Shown: piece by piece, positions 1 to 7,113 of the stretch
Numbering within the stretch: position 1 is the stretch's first letter
How the letters are laid out: the number at the start of each line of letters is the position of its first letter
Virus record (IMG/VR): IMGVR_UViG_3300037247_000371
Location: 1-46,150 of that record
DNA length: 46,150 bases
Direction: 5' to 3' (one strand)
Source: a virus
Program-made: the position numbers and the translations under genes
Notes under the pieces: model-generated
What the model saw: the letters and a program-made list of their open reading frames with translations, nothing else
Database searches by the model: none
Told to the model about the DNA's origin: nothing

Positions 1-515
1 CTTGCCCACGTTTGTATGCCTTTACTATGGGCCTCCTTTAAACATTCAAATCTTTCTTCGGGATTAGCTGCGCCTGGTTCATGTTCTGAAGATTGTTTTT
101 CATCAATAAATGTAAGGGTTGCACCATACCAGTCCTCGCTTGTTAACAGGTCGAAATCCCTTATCGACCTCAGTCCCCCTTTTGTTAAGATCCTGACGAT
201 AATGCCAGCATCCTTCATCATCTTGATTGCTTGCCTCGTTATATCAAAATACTCATCTATCTGCTGATAAGGATCGCATGTAAAACATAGTTGAACTTCG
301 CGTCCTTTGTATTTATGCACCTCTTTACTGAGATTATGTAAAACGTCTTTTCTCGGCGATGGATTATTTATAAAATCCTCCCTTGTTATCCCTGATTTCC
401 TCAAAACTGCTGGCGCATAACAATAATCGCATCCATGGCCACATCCCCTATATAAATTTGCAGCTAAATCACAATATTCCTTTGCTGCACCCTTTGGTTC
501 GTATATTACACTCAT
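1..515 (-). CDS. Radical-SAM protein, SPL-like (partial, C-terminus off window)
   Basis: About 171 residues are visible and the rest lies beyond the left edge. The cluster C25-x3-C29-x2-C32 (CGHGCDYC) is the radical-SAM [4Fe-4S] motif. The following text (YAPAVLRK, then a FTCDPYQ segment and a RILTKGG segment) resembles the spore-photoproduct-lyase-like radical-SAM group often found in phages. Such enzymes cleave S-adenosylmethionine to make a 5'-deoxyadenosyl radical; the substrate here is unknown. The start at 515 follows a strong AAAGGAGG ribosome site, and the ORF is absent from simple ORF lists only because it has no stop in the window. It is the second radical-SAM gene here (see 7114-7812). 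Fold confident, function not. Confidence 0.85.
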   Translation of the reverse strand, partial: MSVIYEPKGAAKEYCDLAANLYRGCGHGCDYCYAPAVLRKSGITREDFINNPSPRKDVLHNLSKEVHKYKGREVQLCFTCDPYQQIDEYFDITRQAIKMMKDAGIIVRILTKGGLRSIRDFDLLTSEDWYGATLTFIDEKQSSEHEPGAANPEERFECLKEAHSKGIQTWA

Positions 516-587
516 CTACTTCCTCCTTTAATATTATTTAAGATGATTGTATCATTAAATAATATGTATGTAAATAAAATTCAACAA

Positions 588-1142
588 CTACAGTGACTTA
601 AGAGGTTTTACGCAACAATAAACTTTCCTTTTATGTTTTCTTACGTAAGTTTTTTTGTATCCATACAATGACAAATAAGCAAGCAGTTTTTTATACCCGT
701 TCCTACTAAACAAGCTAGGGCATTTTTTAACCATTGTTTTTGAATAGCCTATCTTGTAAAGCATCTTTAGTGGTAGGATTCCATACACAGTTTGAACGTA
801 TGTTATAAAAATTACTGGGTTTATATTGCTATTAAAAATGATCTCTAGTTGCGTAAAAGGAATACCGTATGCATCTACATCTATAATATCGAAGGATGAC
901 AAATCCATAGCTTTTAAGAATTTAGTATTATCGCCTAATAAGTAAGCCCCAGATTTATCAGATTTCATATCTATTCTAATATGTTCTATTTTTTTATCTG
1001 AAACCTTTTTTATCTTATCCCATATATTTGCGTCGCCACCAAAAATATCAAGAACTTTTATGCTCTTTTTGGTTGGTAGATGATTGAGTCGCAAGGCTAC
1101 TTTGTCTTCAAAAAAAGAGTTGTCAGTTTGAACATTGCTCAT
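588..1142 (-). CDS. Rossmann-fold SAM methyltransferase-like protein
   Basis: 184 residues. Residues about 30-110 carry a methyltransferase-like core: a glycine-containing first motif (KVLDIFGGDANIW), an acidic second-strand end (HIRIDMKS), a GDNTKFL segment and FDIIDVDAYGIP. The last resembles the D-x-[YF]-G-x-P motif IV of Trm1-type tRNA methyltransferases, so an RNA or nucleotide target is possible. The ATG at 1142 overlaps the end of the ParB-like gene by 20 nt with GGAAGGT upstream; an in-frame TTG six bases earlier is less likely. The C-terminus is basic (KKTYVRKHKRK), consistent with nucleic-acid binding. It is last in a PLD/ParB/methyltransferase trio and stops with TAG. Substrate unknown. 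Confidence 0.6.
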   Translation of the reverse strand: MSNVQTDNSFFEDKVALRLNHLPTKKSIKVLDIFGGDANIWDKIKKVSDKKIEHIRIDMKSDKSGAYLLGDNTKFLKAMDLSSFDIIDVDAYGIPFTQLEIIFNSNINPVIFITYVQTVYGILPLKMLYKIGYSKTMVKKCPSLFSRNGYKKLLAYLSLYGYKKTYVRKHKRKVYCCVKPLKSL

Positions 1143-1674
1143 AGTCAATACCTTCCACTAACATTATTTTTTCTATCTCTTTTTGAATTTCAACAAACTT
1201 GTCCGGGTTAAAAGAAAGCAGGATATGCGTTTTATTATAAGGCTTTATTTCTTCATTTTTCTCTATTAACTTTTCTTTAGATTCAGATAATTCGTCAACA
1301 TCAAACCCCGTCAAACCCACATCTAAGTCAGTAATAAAATCTTTCAGTAATAGATCATCCCAGTCAGTCCAGAGTCCTGACTTATTATCGCTTATTGCTC
1401 TGGCTAAAGCCATCTTTTTTGAGCCGGTATAAACGATACAAGGAAACTCCTGCATTCCTAATTCTATCCCGGCATCAAACCGATGGTTGCCGCATATAAT
1501 TTCAAATTTTTTGTCTTGTTGGTAAACTTGAAGAGGATTTTGAAAGCCGTGTTCTTTGATTAATTTCTTTAATTTACTAATGGCCTTAAGATCTGTTTTT
1601 TTACGTGGATTGTTTTGTAGGTGTATTAGCTCATTTACTCTCAGGTAAACTATCTTTATTTTTTGATTTTTCAT
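1123..1674 (-). CDS. ParB/Srx-fold N-terminal domain protein
   Basis: 183 residues. The first about 95 residues match a ParB-like nuclease/CTPase domain: an N-terminal LIHLQNNPRKKTD segment, a helix AISKLKKLIKEHGFQNPLQV, and the signature ICGNHRFDAGIELG (compare GHRRxxA of ParB). Phage single-domain ParB proteins often lie beside terminase or methyltransferase genes and may act as nucleases or DNA-binding regulators; plasmid-type partitioning is not implied. The C-terminal half (about 100-183) is unassigned. The start directly follows the stop of the PLD-like gene (TAA then ATG, no gap), and the 3' end overlaps the methyltransferase start, so the three are translationally coupled. Confidence 0.8.
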   Translation of the reverse strand: MKNQKIKIVYLRVNELIHLQNNPRKKTDLKAISKLKKLIKEHGFQNPLQVYQQDKKFEIICGNHRFDAGIELGMQEFPCIVYTGSKKMALARAISDNKSGLWTDWDDLLLKDFITDLDVGLTGFDVDELSESKEKLIEKNEEIKPYNKTHILLSFNPDKFVEIQKEIEKIMLVEGIDYEQCSN

Positions 1675-2331
1675 TTATGTTATCCTCTCTACCTCTTTAC
1701 CGCAAAAAGATTCAACATCTTCAATCCATCCTTTATGAAATTCATACATTTTCTCAGATTCTTCAAATAAATATTGTTCAATTCTTGCGCTTGCAGACAG
1801 GTTTCCAGATCCCTCGACAATATAATGATTTTCTTCGGTTTTGCACAACAATATTTTTGTATGATTCCACGCGTAAATTATGGATATCCCGTTGCCGGAC
1901 ATAGACTTTAATTCTGCTGTCCTTTTTTGCATACTGTGATTAACAAATGCAGATACCAAAATAGTAAGTTTTAATACCTTTTTTTCGTCTACCAACTCCC
2001 TTAATCCTCTAATACTTTTAGAGTCAACATTAAATGTTGTTATGTAGCATTCCTCTATATTTCCAAACTGTAAAATGTAGCGTAATATAGCATAAGTATT
2101 AAGAGCTTTTTCTGTAATTATTCTGATTTGTTCATTGTTTTTGGGCAGGGTAATTAATTCATCGATTTCCTTTATTCTCCGTAATTGCAGGTCGAGAAAT
2201 TTAAAATAAGCCTTTCTGTCCCTGATTTGTTTTACATCTGGGTTTTTGTTTACAGGTGCGATATTTTCATCGTCCACATTAAAATCATCGAGATCAAGTG
2301 AAAAATCTCCTATATTAAAATCTTCTTCCAT
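1675..2331 (-). CDS. PLD-superfamily (HKD) nuclease-like protein
   Basis: 218 residues. One phospholipase-D motif is visible: H157-x-K159 (HTKILLCK) followed by G174-S175-G176-N177 (GSGNLSASARIEQ), the HxK...GSxN signature of PLD-like endonucleases, which usually act as dimers because each chain has one motif. The first 35 residues are acidic and probably disordered. Residues 90-150 form alternating strands and helices before the motif. Similar PLD-like proteins occur beside ParB-like proteins and terminases in phages, where a role in packaging or DNA processing has been suggested. It is followed without a gap by the ParB-like gene. Confidence 0.75.
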   Translation of the reverse strand: MEEDFNIGDFSLDLDDFNVDDENIAPVNKNPDVKQIRDRKAYFKFLDLQLRRIKEIDELITLPKNNEQIRIITEKALNTYAILRYILQFGNIEECYITTFNVDSKSIRGLRELVDEKKVLKLTILVSAFVNHSMQKRTAELKSMSGNGISIIYAWNHTKILLCKTEENHYIVEGSGNLSASARIEQYLFEESEKMYEFHKGWIEDVESFCGKEVERIT

Positions 2332-2363
2332 GCTTATTTAATTATCACATCTTGGCTGTTTTG

Positions 2364-2576
2364 TCAATTATTTAATATCCTCTGCCATACATTAAGCTTC
2401 CCTATTTTGTGCAGCCATATTAAACATCTTATATGTTGTAGTGCGATAGCGTCCGGGGTTCGGGTTCCCTTCTCCCATTTTATCCACGTTCCCTTGTCAA
2501 TGCCGCAAAGGGCAGCCATTTTGATCTGGGAGAGGCCCAGCGTTTGCCGGGCTTCTTTCAGCGCTCGATGTGTCAT
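2364..2576 (-). CDS. XRE-family helix-turn-helix DNA-binding protein
   Basis: 70 residues. ALKEARQTLGLSQIKMAALCGIDKGTWIKWEKGTRTPD is a classic XRE/Cro helix-turn-helix (Q17 region for helix 2, T/W at the recognition helix, WEKG turn). The start ATG overlaps the stop of the upstream gene as ATGA. It is the second gene after the promoter at 2880-2909, whose spacer contains a palindrome, so autoregulation is a reasonable but untested guess. The short C-terminal tail has no extra domain. Confidence 0.85.
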   Translation of the reverse strand: MTHRALKEARQTLGLSQIKMAALCGIDKGTWIKWEKGTRTPDAIALQHIRCLIWLHKIGKLNVWQRILNN

Positions 2577-2830
2577 GCGTCAACAACCTCATAATGATCT
2601 ATTTCCCATTCCATTTCGTCTAAGCTTTCTGCATCACTTTCGTCTTCTTCTGTTTGATAAAAATAAGCAATTAACAAAACATCTTCTCCGTCTTTATTTT
2701 TACAATCATAAAATGCAGTAAACTCCACAAGCCCGTTATCCAAATTGGAAATGGAGTAATCACAGCTTTCACCGTCTATTGCCGCAACTGCATTTTCTCC
2801 TACTTCTTTTACCGCTTCTTTTCTGTTCAT
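2573..2830 (-). CDS. Small acidic phage protein, function unknown
   Basis: 85 residues from the ATG at 2830, chosen because AAGGGAGAG lies seven bases upstream; a longer reading frame to 2893 would begin inside the promoter. The sequence is acidic and beta-rich (NGLVEFTAFYDCKNKDG, then an EEDESDAES stretch). No family recognised. It is the first gene downstream of the promoter 2880-2909, with a 5' leader of about 40 nt, and overlaps the HTH gene by four bases. Confidence 0.7.
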   Translation of the reverse strand: MNRKEAVKEVGENAVAAIDGESCDYSISNLDNGLVEFTAFYDCKNKDGEDVLLIAYFYQTEEDESDAESLDEMEWEIDHYEVVDA

Positions 2831-2879
2831 TTGCTCTCTCCCTTTGTTTCGTTCGGGCTCATCCCTTACTCTTGCCTCT

Positions 2880-2909
2880 ATTATATATCCCAATGGGGTA
2901 TGGTGTCAA
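2880..2909 (-). promoter_or_regulatory. Sigma70-type promoter with palindromic operator
   Basis: On the minus strand TTGACA (2904-2909) and TATAAT (2880-2885) are separated by 18 bp, a near-perfect sigma70 promoter. Bases 2885-2901 in the spacer read as an imperfect palindrome (ATACCC/GGGATAT half-sites) suited to a dimeric repressor. Transcription would start near 2872 and serve the genes from 2830 downwards. The adjacent XRE-type protein is a candidate regulator. Confidence 0.8.
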
Positions 2910-2998
2910 GTTTATTCCGCAATATAATGAAAATAAATCCTCAATGAAATCAACTACTTATAAAAAAAGATCAAAAAAAGTGAAAATAATTAAAATAA

Positions 2999-3077
2999 AT
3001 CTAACCAGGCACTCAAGCCTGACCGCCAACACTCGCTTTGCTTCGCTTTTGTCGGCAGTTTAGTTTTTTTGTTAGGT
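2999..3077 (+). mobile_element. attC-like integron site A
   Basis: Left R box ATCTAAC (2999-3005) and right R box GTTAGGT (3071-3077) both fit the RYYYAAC/GTTRRRY consensus exactly. The inner arms pair as CT(C)AA..CTG(A)CCG against CTAA..CTGCCG, with extrahelical bases on the left arm as in known attC sites. The loop has a GCTTTGCTTCGC stretch. The stop codon of the minus-strand gene 3072-3353 lies in the right R box. Orientation is given as in aadA1/VCR sites. Confidence 0.8.
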
Positions 3078-3353
3078 ATATTGAAATAATACCTGCTGAT
3101 AATTTGCACTCAATTCTTTAGCCGCTTCCCATTGTGTGGGATGCCATTTTTTATAATACGCTTTCTTTTGCTCCATTTTGAAAAGGAATTTTTGAATGCG
3201 CCATAATTTTTTAAAGATCTTTTTTGGAATATCATAACAACGTAAATCATAAAAACCCTTATAAGGAACGTAGACGGGAAAATACATAACCAGGCACTCA
3301 AGAGGGACTGGCCAACCAGCGTTTTCAATTTTTGTACGTTTAGTTTTTCGCAT
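3072..3353 (-). CDS. Basic cassette-encoded protein with attC-derived leader
   Basis: 93 residues from the ATG at 3353, which has GAGG seven bases upstream. That start lies in the loop of attC site B, so the first about 22 residues are encoded by the recombination site and end with the codons GTT ATG. An internal start at 3287 would give a 71-residue core protein beginning MYFPVYVPYKGFYD. The core is basic and aromatic (KKIFKKLWRIQKFLFKMEQKKAYYKKWHPTQW). The stop falls in the R box of site A. No family recognised. Flanking attC sites on both sides make it a complete cassette. Confidence 0.6.
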   Translation of the reverse strand: MRKTKRTKIENAGWPVPLECLVMYFPVYVPYKGFYDLRCYDIPKKIFKKLWRIQKFLFKMEQKKAYYKKWHPTQWEAAKELSANYQQVLFQYT

Positions 3354-3406
3354 CTTAAACCTCAATTTGGGCGGCTCAGGCCAGCCCCTTAGTTTGAGCG
3401 TTATGC
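3284..3406 (+). mobile_element. attC-like integron site B (VCR-like)
   Basis: R boxes ACATAAC (3284-3290) and GTTATGC (3400-3406). The left arm CTCAAGAGGGACTGGCC and the right arm GGCCAGCCCCTTAG pair over 14 bp if three bases (C, A, A) stay extrahelical on the left arm. The text CTCAAGAGGGACTG and CAGCCCCTTAG is almost that of Vibrio cholerae VCR sites as I remember them. The 60-nt loop carries a minus-strand ribosome site and start codon. This is one of the clearest attC copies in the window. Confidence 0.88.
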
Positions 3407-3691
3407 GCTCAATTCATCGAAGCTTGATGACCAATCTGATATTTCGTAATCGCTTGATTTGGCCTTCCAGTATTCTATCAGTTCTTTTTTGGGCAAGCCA
3501 TCGGCAACTTTTGCTTTCACTTCGTCGAACAATTCAGAGTTAGTGTTTAAGATAAAGTAACCATCTTGATCTTCAAGAACCATCGCAATCTCATCTCCAA
3601 ATGCGAAGCTAAAATAACCACCCTCAAAATCAACAACTTTGTTTGTACCAATTACAGCAAAAGAACTCCCAATACTATCCAAATTCCCCAT
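3401..3691 (-). CDS. Acidic cassette protein, function unknown
   Basis: 96 residues. The start at 3691 is preceded by TTAAGGAGGATAAA, a strong ribosome site lying outside the attC. The protein begins MGNLDSIGSSFAVIG and is acidic and beta-rich, with VVDFEGGYFSFAFGDEIAMVLEDQDGY in the first half and a helical C-terminus ending DWSSSFDELSA. Its stop TAA is inside the right R box of site B (GCATAAC on the minus strand). It lies between site B and half-site C, so it looks like one cassette gene. No family recognised. Confidence 0.7.
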   Translation of the reverse strand: MGNLDSIGSSFAVIGTNKVVDFEGGYFSFAFGDEIAMVLEDQDGYFILNTNSELFDEVKAKVADGLPKKELIEYWKAKSSDYEISDWSSSFDELSA

Positions 3692-3719
3692 TTTATCCTC
3701 CTTAATTAGAGTTTTTAGC

Positions 3720-3749
3720 GCATAACAAAGCGCTTAATTTCGACCGCCA
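3720..3749 (+). mobile_element. attC-like half-site C
   Basis: R box GCATAAC (3720-3726), then AAAGCGCTTAATTTCGACCGCC, which has the spacing and composition of an attC left half. No matching right half is seen before the end of the next gene at 3762. The site is probably truncated by a later recombination event, or never was complete. Confidence 0.5.
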
Positions 3750-3761
3750 AATTTGCCGCCG

Positions 3762-3971
3762 CTACTCATTATTTCTCAATGTAACAACATGGGCATCACG
3801 TTCCTCATGATACTCGCCACCAGTTTCTGCTTCAGCCTTAATGGCCTCTCCTTTGATAGAGAACCGCAAATCGATATATTCAGGTAGCTCATCCTTAAGT
3901 TGGTCGAGGCCTTTTACTAAATTTATTACTGCTGTAGGGTATTTCTTTTTCAATACATCTATTGTTTTCAT
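3762..3971 (-). CDS. Small protein overlapping a truncated HNH gene
   Basis: 69 residues. The start at 3971 follows GGGAGAAGGAAA. The sequence KKKYPTAVINLVKGLDQLKDELPEYIDLRFSIKGE suggests an alpha/beta mini-protein with an acidic C-terminus. Its first 77 bases overlap the 3' part of the HNH gene in another frame, which suggests that a recombination joined two blocks here. No family recognised. It ends just before half-site C. Confidence 0.6.
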   Translation of the reverse strand: MKTIDVLKKKYPTAVINLVKGLDQLKDELPEYIDLRFSIKGEAIKAEAETGGEYHEERDAHVVTLRNNE

Positions 3972-4173
3972 TTTCCTTCTCCCAAGATGGGTTTAGATTT
4001 CGTATATCGTCAACATCGTAATCCGGCCTTTCGTCTCTATTGCCTATGTAGAAATTTCTTTGTGAGATTATGTGATCTACCTGCATAGTTTTTAAAGTGA
4101 TCTTTTCGCCGCAATAGGCGCAATGACCATCGTATTTACATAAAACGCCTAATCTCTTTGCTTTGCTTATCAT
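3895..4173 (-). CDS. HNH endonuclease, C-terminally truncated
   Basis: 92 residues from the ATG at 4173 (AAGGA six bases upstream). An HNH core is visible: CKYDGHCAYCGE (first zinc CxxC), VDHIISQRNF (catalytic D-H) and DDIRNLNPS, where intact family members continue with a CxxCN-x-K zinc half. Here that half is absent: after NPS the frame runs out of phase into the following gene as an unrelated WEKENENNRC tail. The enzyme is probably inactive or a recombination remnant. It follows the DnaB-like helicase. Confidence 0.65.
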   Translation of the reverse strand: MISKAKRLGVLCKYDGHCAYCGEKITLKTMQVDHIISQRNFYIGNRDERPDYDVDDIRNLNPSWEKENENNRCIEKEIPYSSNKFSKRPRPT

Positions 4174-4211
4174 TGGCAATCCTTAAAATCCAGCATTAGG
4201 GTATTTCTTCC

Positions 4212-5474
4212 TCAGTAATTACCCCAGTCCGAAAACTTAACAAACTCCTTCTCGAACCTAAGTTTTATTTTACCTGTTGGTCCGCCCCTGTGTTTGCAAA
4301 ATATAAACTCCATTAACTCCTCCGGCTCAGTCTCCTTGATCGAGTAAGGATGGTGTAGCATACCCACCACATCCGCATCTTGCTCTATACCACCTGCCTC
4401 CCTTAAATCAGACAGTCTCGGCCTTCTCTTCTCATCTACACACTTACGAGAGAGCTGTGCAAGGGCTATCACTGGAACGCTCAAGTCCTTACTCATCATC
4501 TTGAAGTTCCTTGATATCTCTTCTAACTCTAAGCGCCTTCCGTCGCATTTTTTGGCAGACTTCACAAGCTGTATGTAATCAATGATAATCAGATCAAGCC
4601 CTTGTTTCATCTTGTGGCGTTTGGCTTTTGTCCATATATCCAAATCAGTTTGATAGGCCATGTCGTCTATGTAGATATTCGACTTAGATAATCGTCCACA
4701 TGAGAACATAAGTTTCCCCCAATGATGATCCTTTATGTGTCCATTCTCAAGCCCTTGAGTATTAATTCTTCCATCTGAAGCAAGAAACCTTACCCCTATC
4801 TCTTCATCCGGCATTTCAATACTAAATATCAATGCGCTGCCACAATTAGCCGCTATATTTAAGGCAAGGGCTGTCTTACCATATCCAGGTCGGCCAGCTA
4901 TCACATAGAACTTAGGTTTAAGGCCGCAAAGAATTTCGTCTATTTTATCTATCCCAACCTTTATTCCTATAACACCTTCATTCTCGTTGGCCGCCTCTAT
5001 TTGCTTCATGGTCTTTGATAATACCTGCTTAATCGTTTTGATGCTGTTTTCGGTTTTGGTAGAGAGGGAAAATGCCTTATCTACCATCTTGCTCAGTATT
5101 ACTTTTGTTTCAATGCCGTCCTCAATGTCACTTGACAACTCAGCCTGAAAGTAAACAACCTCTCTCTTTATGTGTATTTCATTAAGCATTTTGGCATAAT
5201 GTTTTGCCCGGCGATAAGTATGAACTTCATCGGCAAGGGTTGACAGAAGGTGGGCGTCTACAGATTTCCCTTTGAGCGCATCATGAAGGGTAGTTAAATC
5301 TATAGGTTGTTTAGATAAATACATATCAACCATTTTTTCATAAATAATACGGTGAGATGTAGTGTGGAATGCTTCAGTCTTTATTATATCTACGATATCG
5401 AGAAGAATATCATCGCTCAGTAGAACACATCCAAGGATGTTTTTTTCAAGTTGTGGATCGGCAGGTAATTTCAT
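4212..5474 (-). CDS. DnaB-like replicative helicase
   Basis: 420 residues from the ATG at 5474, which overlaps the previous stop as ATGA. The N-terminal DnaB domain (PADPQLEKNILGCVLL) is followed by a RecA-type ATPase with Walker A GRPGYGKT at about residues 194-201, Walker B LIIIDYIQL, the DnaB-type ALAQLSRKCVD-K-RP-LSDLREAGGIEQDAD segment and the C-terminal KHRGGPTGKIKLRF motif. It would unwind DNA at the phage fork as a hexamer. It is coupled to the initiator-like gene just upstream, forming a replication module. Length is slightly short of host DnaB (about 470), as usual for phages. Confidence 0.95.
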   Translation of the reverse strand: MKLPADPQLEKNILGCVLLSDDILLDIVDIIKTEAFHTTSHRIIYEKMVDMYLSKQPIDLTTLHDALKGKSVDAHLLSTLADEVHTYRRAKHYAKMLNEIHIKREVVYFQAELSSDIEDGIETKVILSKMVDKAFSLSTKTENSIKTIKQVLSKTMKQIEAANENEGVIGIKVGIDKIDEILCGLKPKFYVIAGRPGYGKTALALNIAANCGSALIFSIEMPDEEIGVRFLASDGRINTQGLENGHIKDHHWGKLMFSCGRLSKSNIYIDDMAYQTDLDIWTKAKRHKMKQGLDLIIIDYIQLVKSAKKCDGRRLELEEISRNFKMMSKDLSVPVIALAQLSRKCVDEKRRPRLSDLREAGGIEQDADVVGMLHHPYSIKETEPEELMEFIFCKHRGGPTGKIKLRFEKEFVKFSDWGNY

Positions 5475-6169
5475 AATTCTTTCGGCTCCGGCGCTCCAAT
5501 ATTTATATTTGCCCAATTATCTCTAATGGCTCTCATAAAAGCAGAATCCCAATCTGTATATTTATATCCCTTTGCCTTTGCAGCAAGCACGAAGTTTTCA
5601 AGATGAGATTCCAGACTTTTATGCCCCTTGTCTTTTGCCCATTTTTCTACTCTTTCAGAAACTTCAAAGTCTTTGGGGATTGGTGTTTCTCTTTCACTCT
5701 TCTTTCCTTTACTTTCCTTTACTTTCCTTTGCGTACCAATGTCTACATTTAGAGCTAAAATGTTAACATTATAATCGGATACGTTTACAAGAAGGTACTC
5801 TTTTGTAGCATCTACCTTTTTCCTTCTTTTCGTGGCCTCAAAATATCTCTTCTGTATTCCGCAAGAAGTCAAGATGCCATATTTTCTATGGAGGTTTGAG
5901 TTGAAGAAATCTCTCTTCAATAGTTCGGCGATAACGTCATCAACATCCTTCTGATTTATATTGTCGCCTGCCCTTTTTGAAAACAATAAACTTTCATCTT
6001 GCCCCCAGACAAGAAAGTATCCACTTCTATATATTTTGCAAAGCAATTTAATCGCTATTAACTCACCTTTTTCCTCATATCTTGCAGATACAAATTCTAT
6101 CTTTTCGTCAATGAAAAAATCAACATCGATAGGGAAGTAATCAAGCCCTGTCTTGCAAGTCCTACTCAT
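5471..6169 (-). CDS. Replication initiator-like protein (Lin1244/Lin1753 N-terminal type)
   Basis: 232 residues from the ATG at 6169, an ATGA overlap with the HNH gene; the longer frame to 6274 is a shadow of that gene. The segment GLDYFPIDVDFFIDEKIEFVSARYEEKGELIAIKLL matches the Lin1244/Lin1753-type (DUF4373) N-terminus found in phage DnaD/O-like initiators. The C-terminal part (VEKWAKDKGHKSLESHLENFVLAAKAKGYKYTDWDSAFMRAI) is the usual helical tail of such proteins. It probably binds the origin and loads the helicase encoded directly downstream. Confidence 0.85.
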   Translation of the reverse strand: MSRTCKTGLDYFPIDVDFFIDEKIEFVSARYEEKGELIAIKLLCKIYRSGYFLVWGQDESLLFSKRAGDNINQKDVDDVIAELLKRDFFNSNLHRKYGILTSCGIQKRYFEATKRRKKVDATKEYLLVNVSDYNVNILALNVDIGTQRKVKESKGKKSERETPIPKDFEVSERVEKWAKDKGHKSLESHLENFVLAAKAKGYKYTDWDSAFMRAIRDNWANINIGAPEPKEL

Positions 6170-6456
6170 ATCGTTCCGCAGCGCCTTTCTTTTTCTATCA
6201 ACTCTCTCAGGATTGAGAAAAACGCATCCGTAACCCTTGTCTCTGCACCGCCTTTTTCGTGGCATGTTTCGCACTTTGTTACCAGGGCAGCGTTATCATA
6301 ATCCCAGGGCTCAGTATTGGGGATATAGAACTTGTGGTGAACGTGGAGAGTTTTTGAGGTAGTCCAGCAATCCTGGCAAGTCCATCCGTCACGCTCCAAT
6401 ATCTGAAGACGTTTCTTTTGCCAACGCGGATCTTTTAATTTCTCAGAATAAGTCAT
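6166..6456 (-). CDS. HNH-type zinc nuclease-like protein
   Basis: 96 residues. WTCQDCWTTSKTLHVHHKFYIPNTEPWDYDNAALVTKCETCHEK contains two zinc CxxC pairs around a VHHKFY catalytic-like segment, as in HNH proteins. The N-terminus YSEKLKDPRWQKKRLQILERD is the usual lead-in helix of phage HNH proteins. It is coupled by ATGA to the replication initiator. Role may be in recombination or homing; no intron is seen nearby. Confidence 0.8.
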   Translation of the reverse strand: MTYSEKLKDPRWQKKRLQILERDGWTCQDCWTTSKTLHVHHKFYIPNTEPWDYDNAALVTKCETCHEKGGAETRVTDAFFSILRELIEKERRCGTI

Positions 6457-6577
6457 TTACGCCCCTATGTATATTGGCATCTAGATGTCGGTTTTCATTT
6501 AATCGCGCTCATTCTATTACCATCTATCATTATTGATCTTCTTGTATCTTAAGACTCATTCTATAATCATCAATTCC
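6457..6577 (-). other. Chain of stop-start overlapping micro-ORFs
   Basis: The 121-bp gap holds no ordinary gene. On the minus strand it reads as successive tiny frames, each joined to the next by stop/start overlap or contact (ATGA, TAATG, TAGATG, TAAATG): MIIE, MSLKIQEDQ, MIDGNRMSAIK, MKTDI and MPIYIGA, the last touching the HNH start. This could be chance in AT-rich DNA or a device that carries ribosomes across the gap. Confidence 0.3.
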
Positions 6578-6985
6578 TTAATCATCTTCAACTTCTCTAA
6601 ATTCTATAGGTTCACAAATTACAAGTCCCATAGAGGCCACTTGAAGATGATTTTCAGCCATAAATTCGTCAAGGTCGAAATCGTCAAAAAAGAATTTGTC
6701 GCAAGCTTCTGAATACAATGGTGTTTTGCCATCCCACTTAACTTTGTCCCTTTCCTTATATGCCATCACCTTCTTTTTTTCTCTGCATTTGTCGCAGGCA
6801 GTGTAACTTTTAGGTGTAGGCTTTCCACATCCACTGCAAGATATATGAGTACACCCTGCATATCGTGCGGCATCTTCTCCATTTTTACCCCAATATATCC
6901 CGTGCCGATCTACCCACCCCTCGATGCCCTTGACGTGACTAGCTGCGGATTCAGAACTATCTAAAACAATTTTATTTTTCTTCAT
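6578..6985 (-). CDS. Zinc-ribbon phage protein, function unknown
   Basis: 135 residues, with AAAGGAGATGTC before the start. The N-terminal part (HVKGIEGWVDRHGIYWGKNGEDAARYAGCTH) leads into a zinc ribbon CSGCGKPTPKSYTACDKC at about residues 51-68. It is followed by WDGKTPLYSEACDKFFFDDFDLDEF, a recurrent phage arrangement I recognise without a name. It stands between the two HNH/replication genes and the DUF5131 protein. Zinc binding is likely; the role is unknown. Confidence 0.75.
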   Translation of the reverse strand: MKKNKIVLDSSESAASHVKGIEGWVDRHGIYWGKNGEDAARYAGCTHISCSGCGKPTPKSYTACDKCREKKKVMAYKERDKVKWDGKTPLYSEACDKFFFDDFDLDEFMAENHLQVASMGLVICEPIEFREVEDD

Positions 6986-6998
6986 GACATCTCCTTTT

Positions 6999-7067
6999 TC
7001 AGTCTTTTTTCATCCACACCGAATACCAGCGGCTAAATTCACTATTTTCCCGGTGGCGATAATCCAT
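6999..7067 (-). CDS. Possible 22-residue peptide
   Basis: A short frame MDYRHRENSEFSRWYSVWMKKD follows the DUF5131 gene and ends before the ribosome site of the next gene. The composition is protein-like (charged and aromatic) but the ribosome site is weak. The rest of the 7068-7113 gap holds a TTGCCA/TGGCAA hairpin and no gene. Confidence 0.3.
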   Translation of the reverse strand: MDYRHRENSEFSRWYSVWMKKD

Positions 7068-7113
7068 CCGTTAGTTTGCCATTGGGGTGGCAACTATTTC
7101 GTTAATCCTTCTT

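Noticed and set aside
3110-3328. 72-codon minus frame overlapping the cassette gene 3072-3353
   Set aside because: No ribosome site and it covers both attC and cassette gene in another phase.
7021-7110. Possible further attC (CCGTTAGTTT with GGTGGCG arm)
   Set aside because: A left half and pairing arms cannot be matched convincingly; only a simple TTGCCA/TGGCAA hairpin is present.
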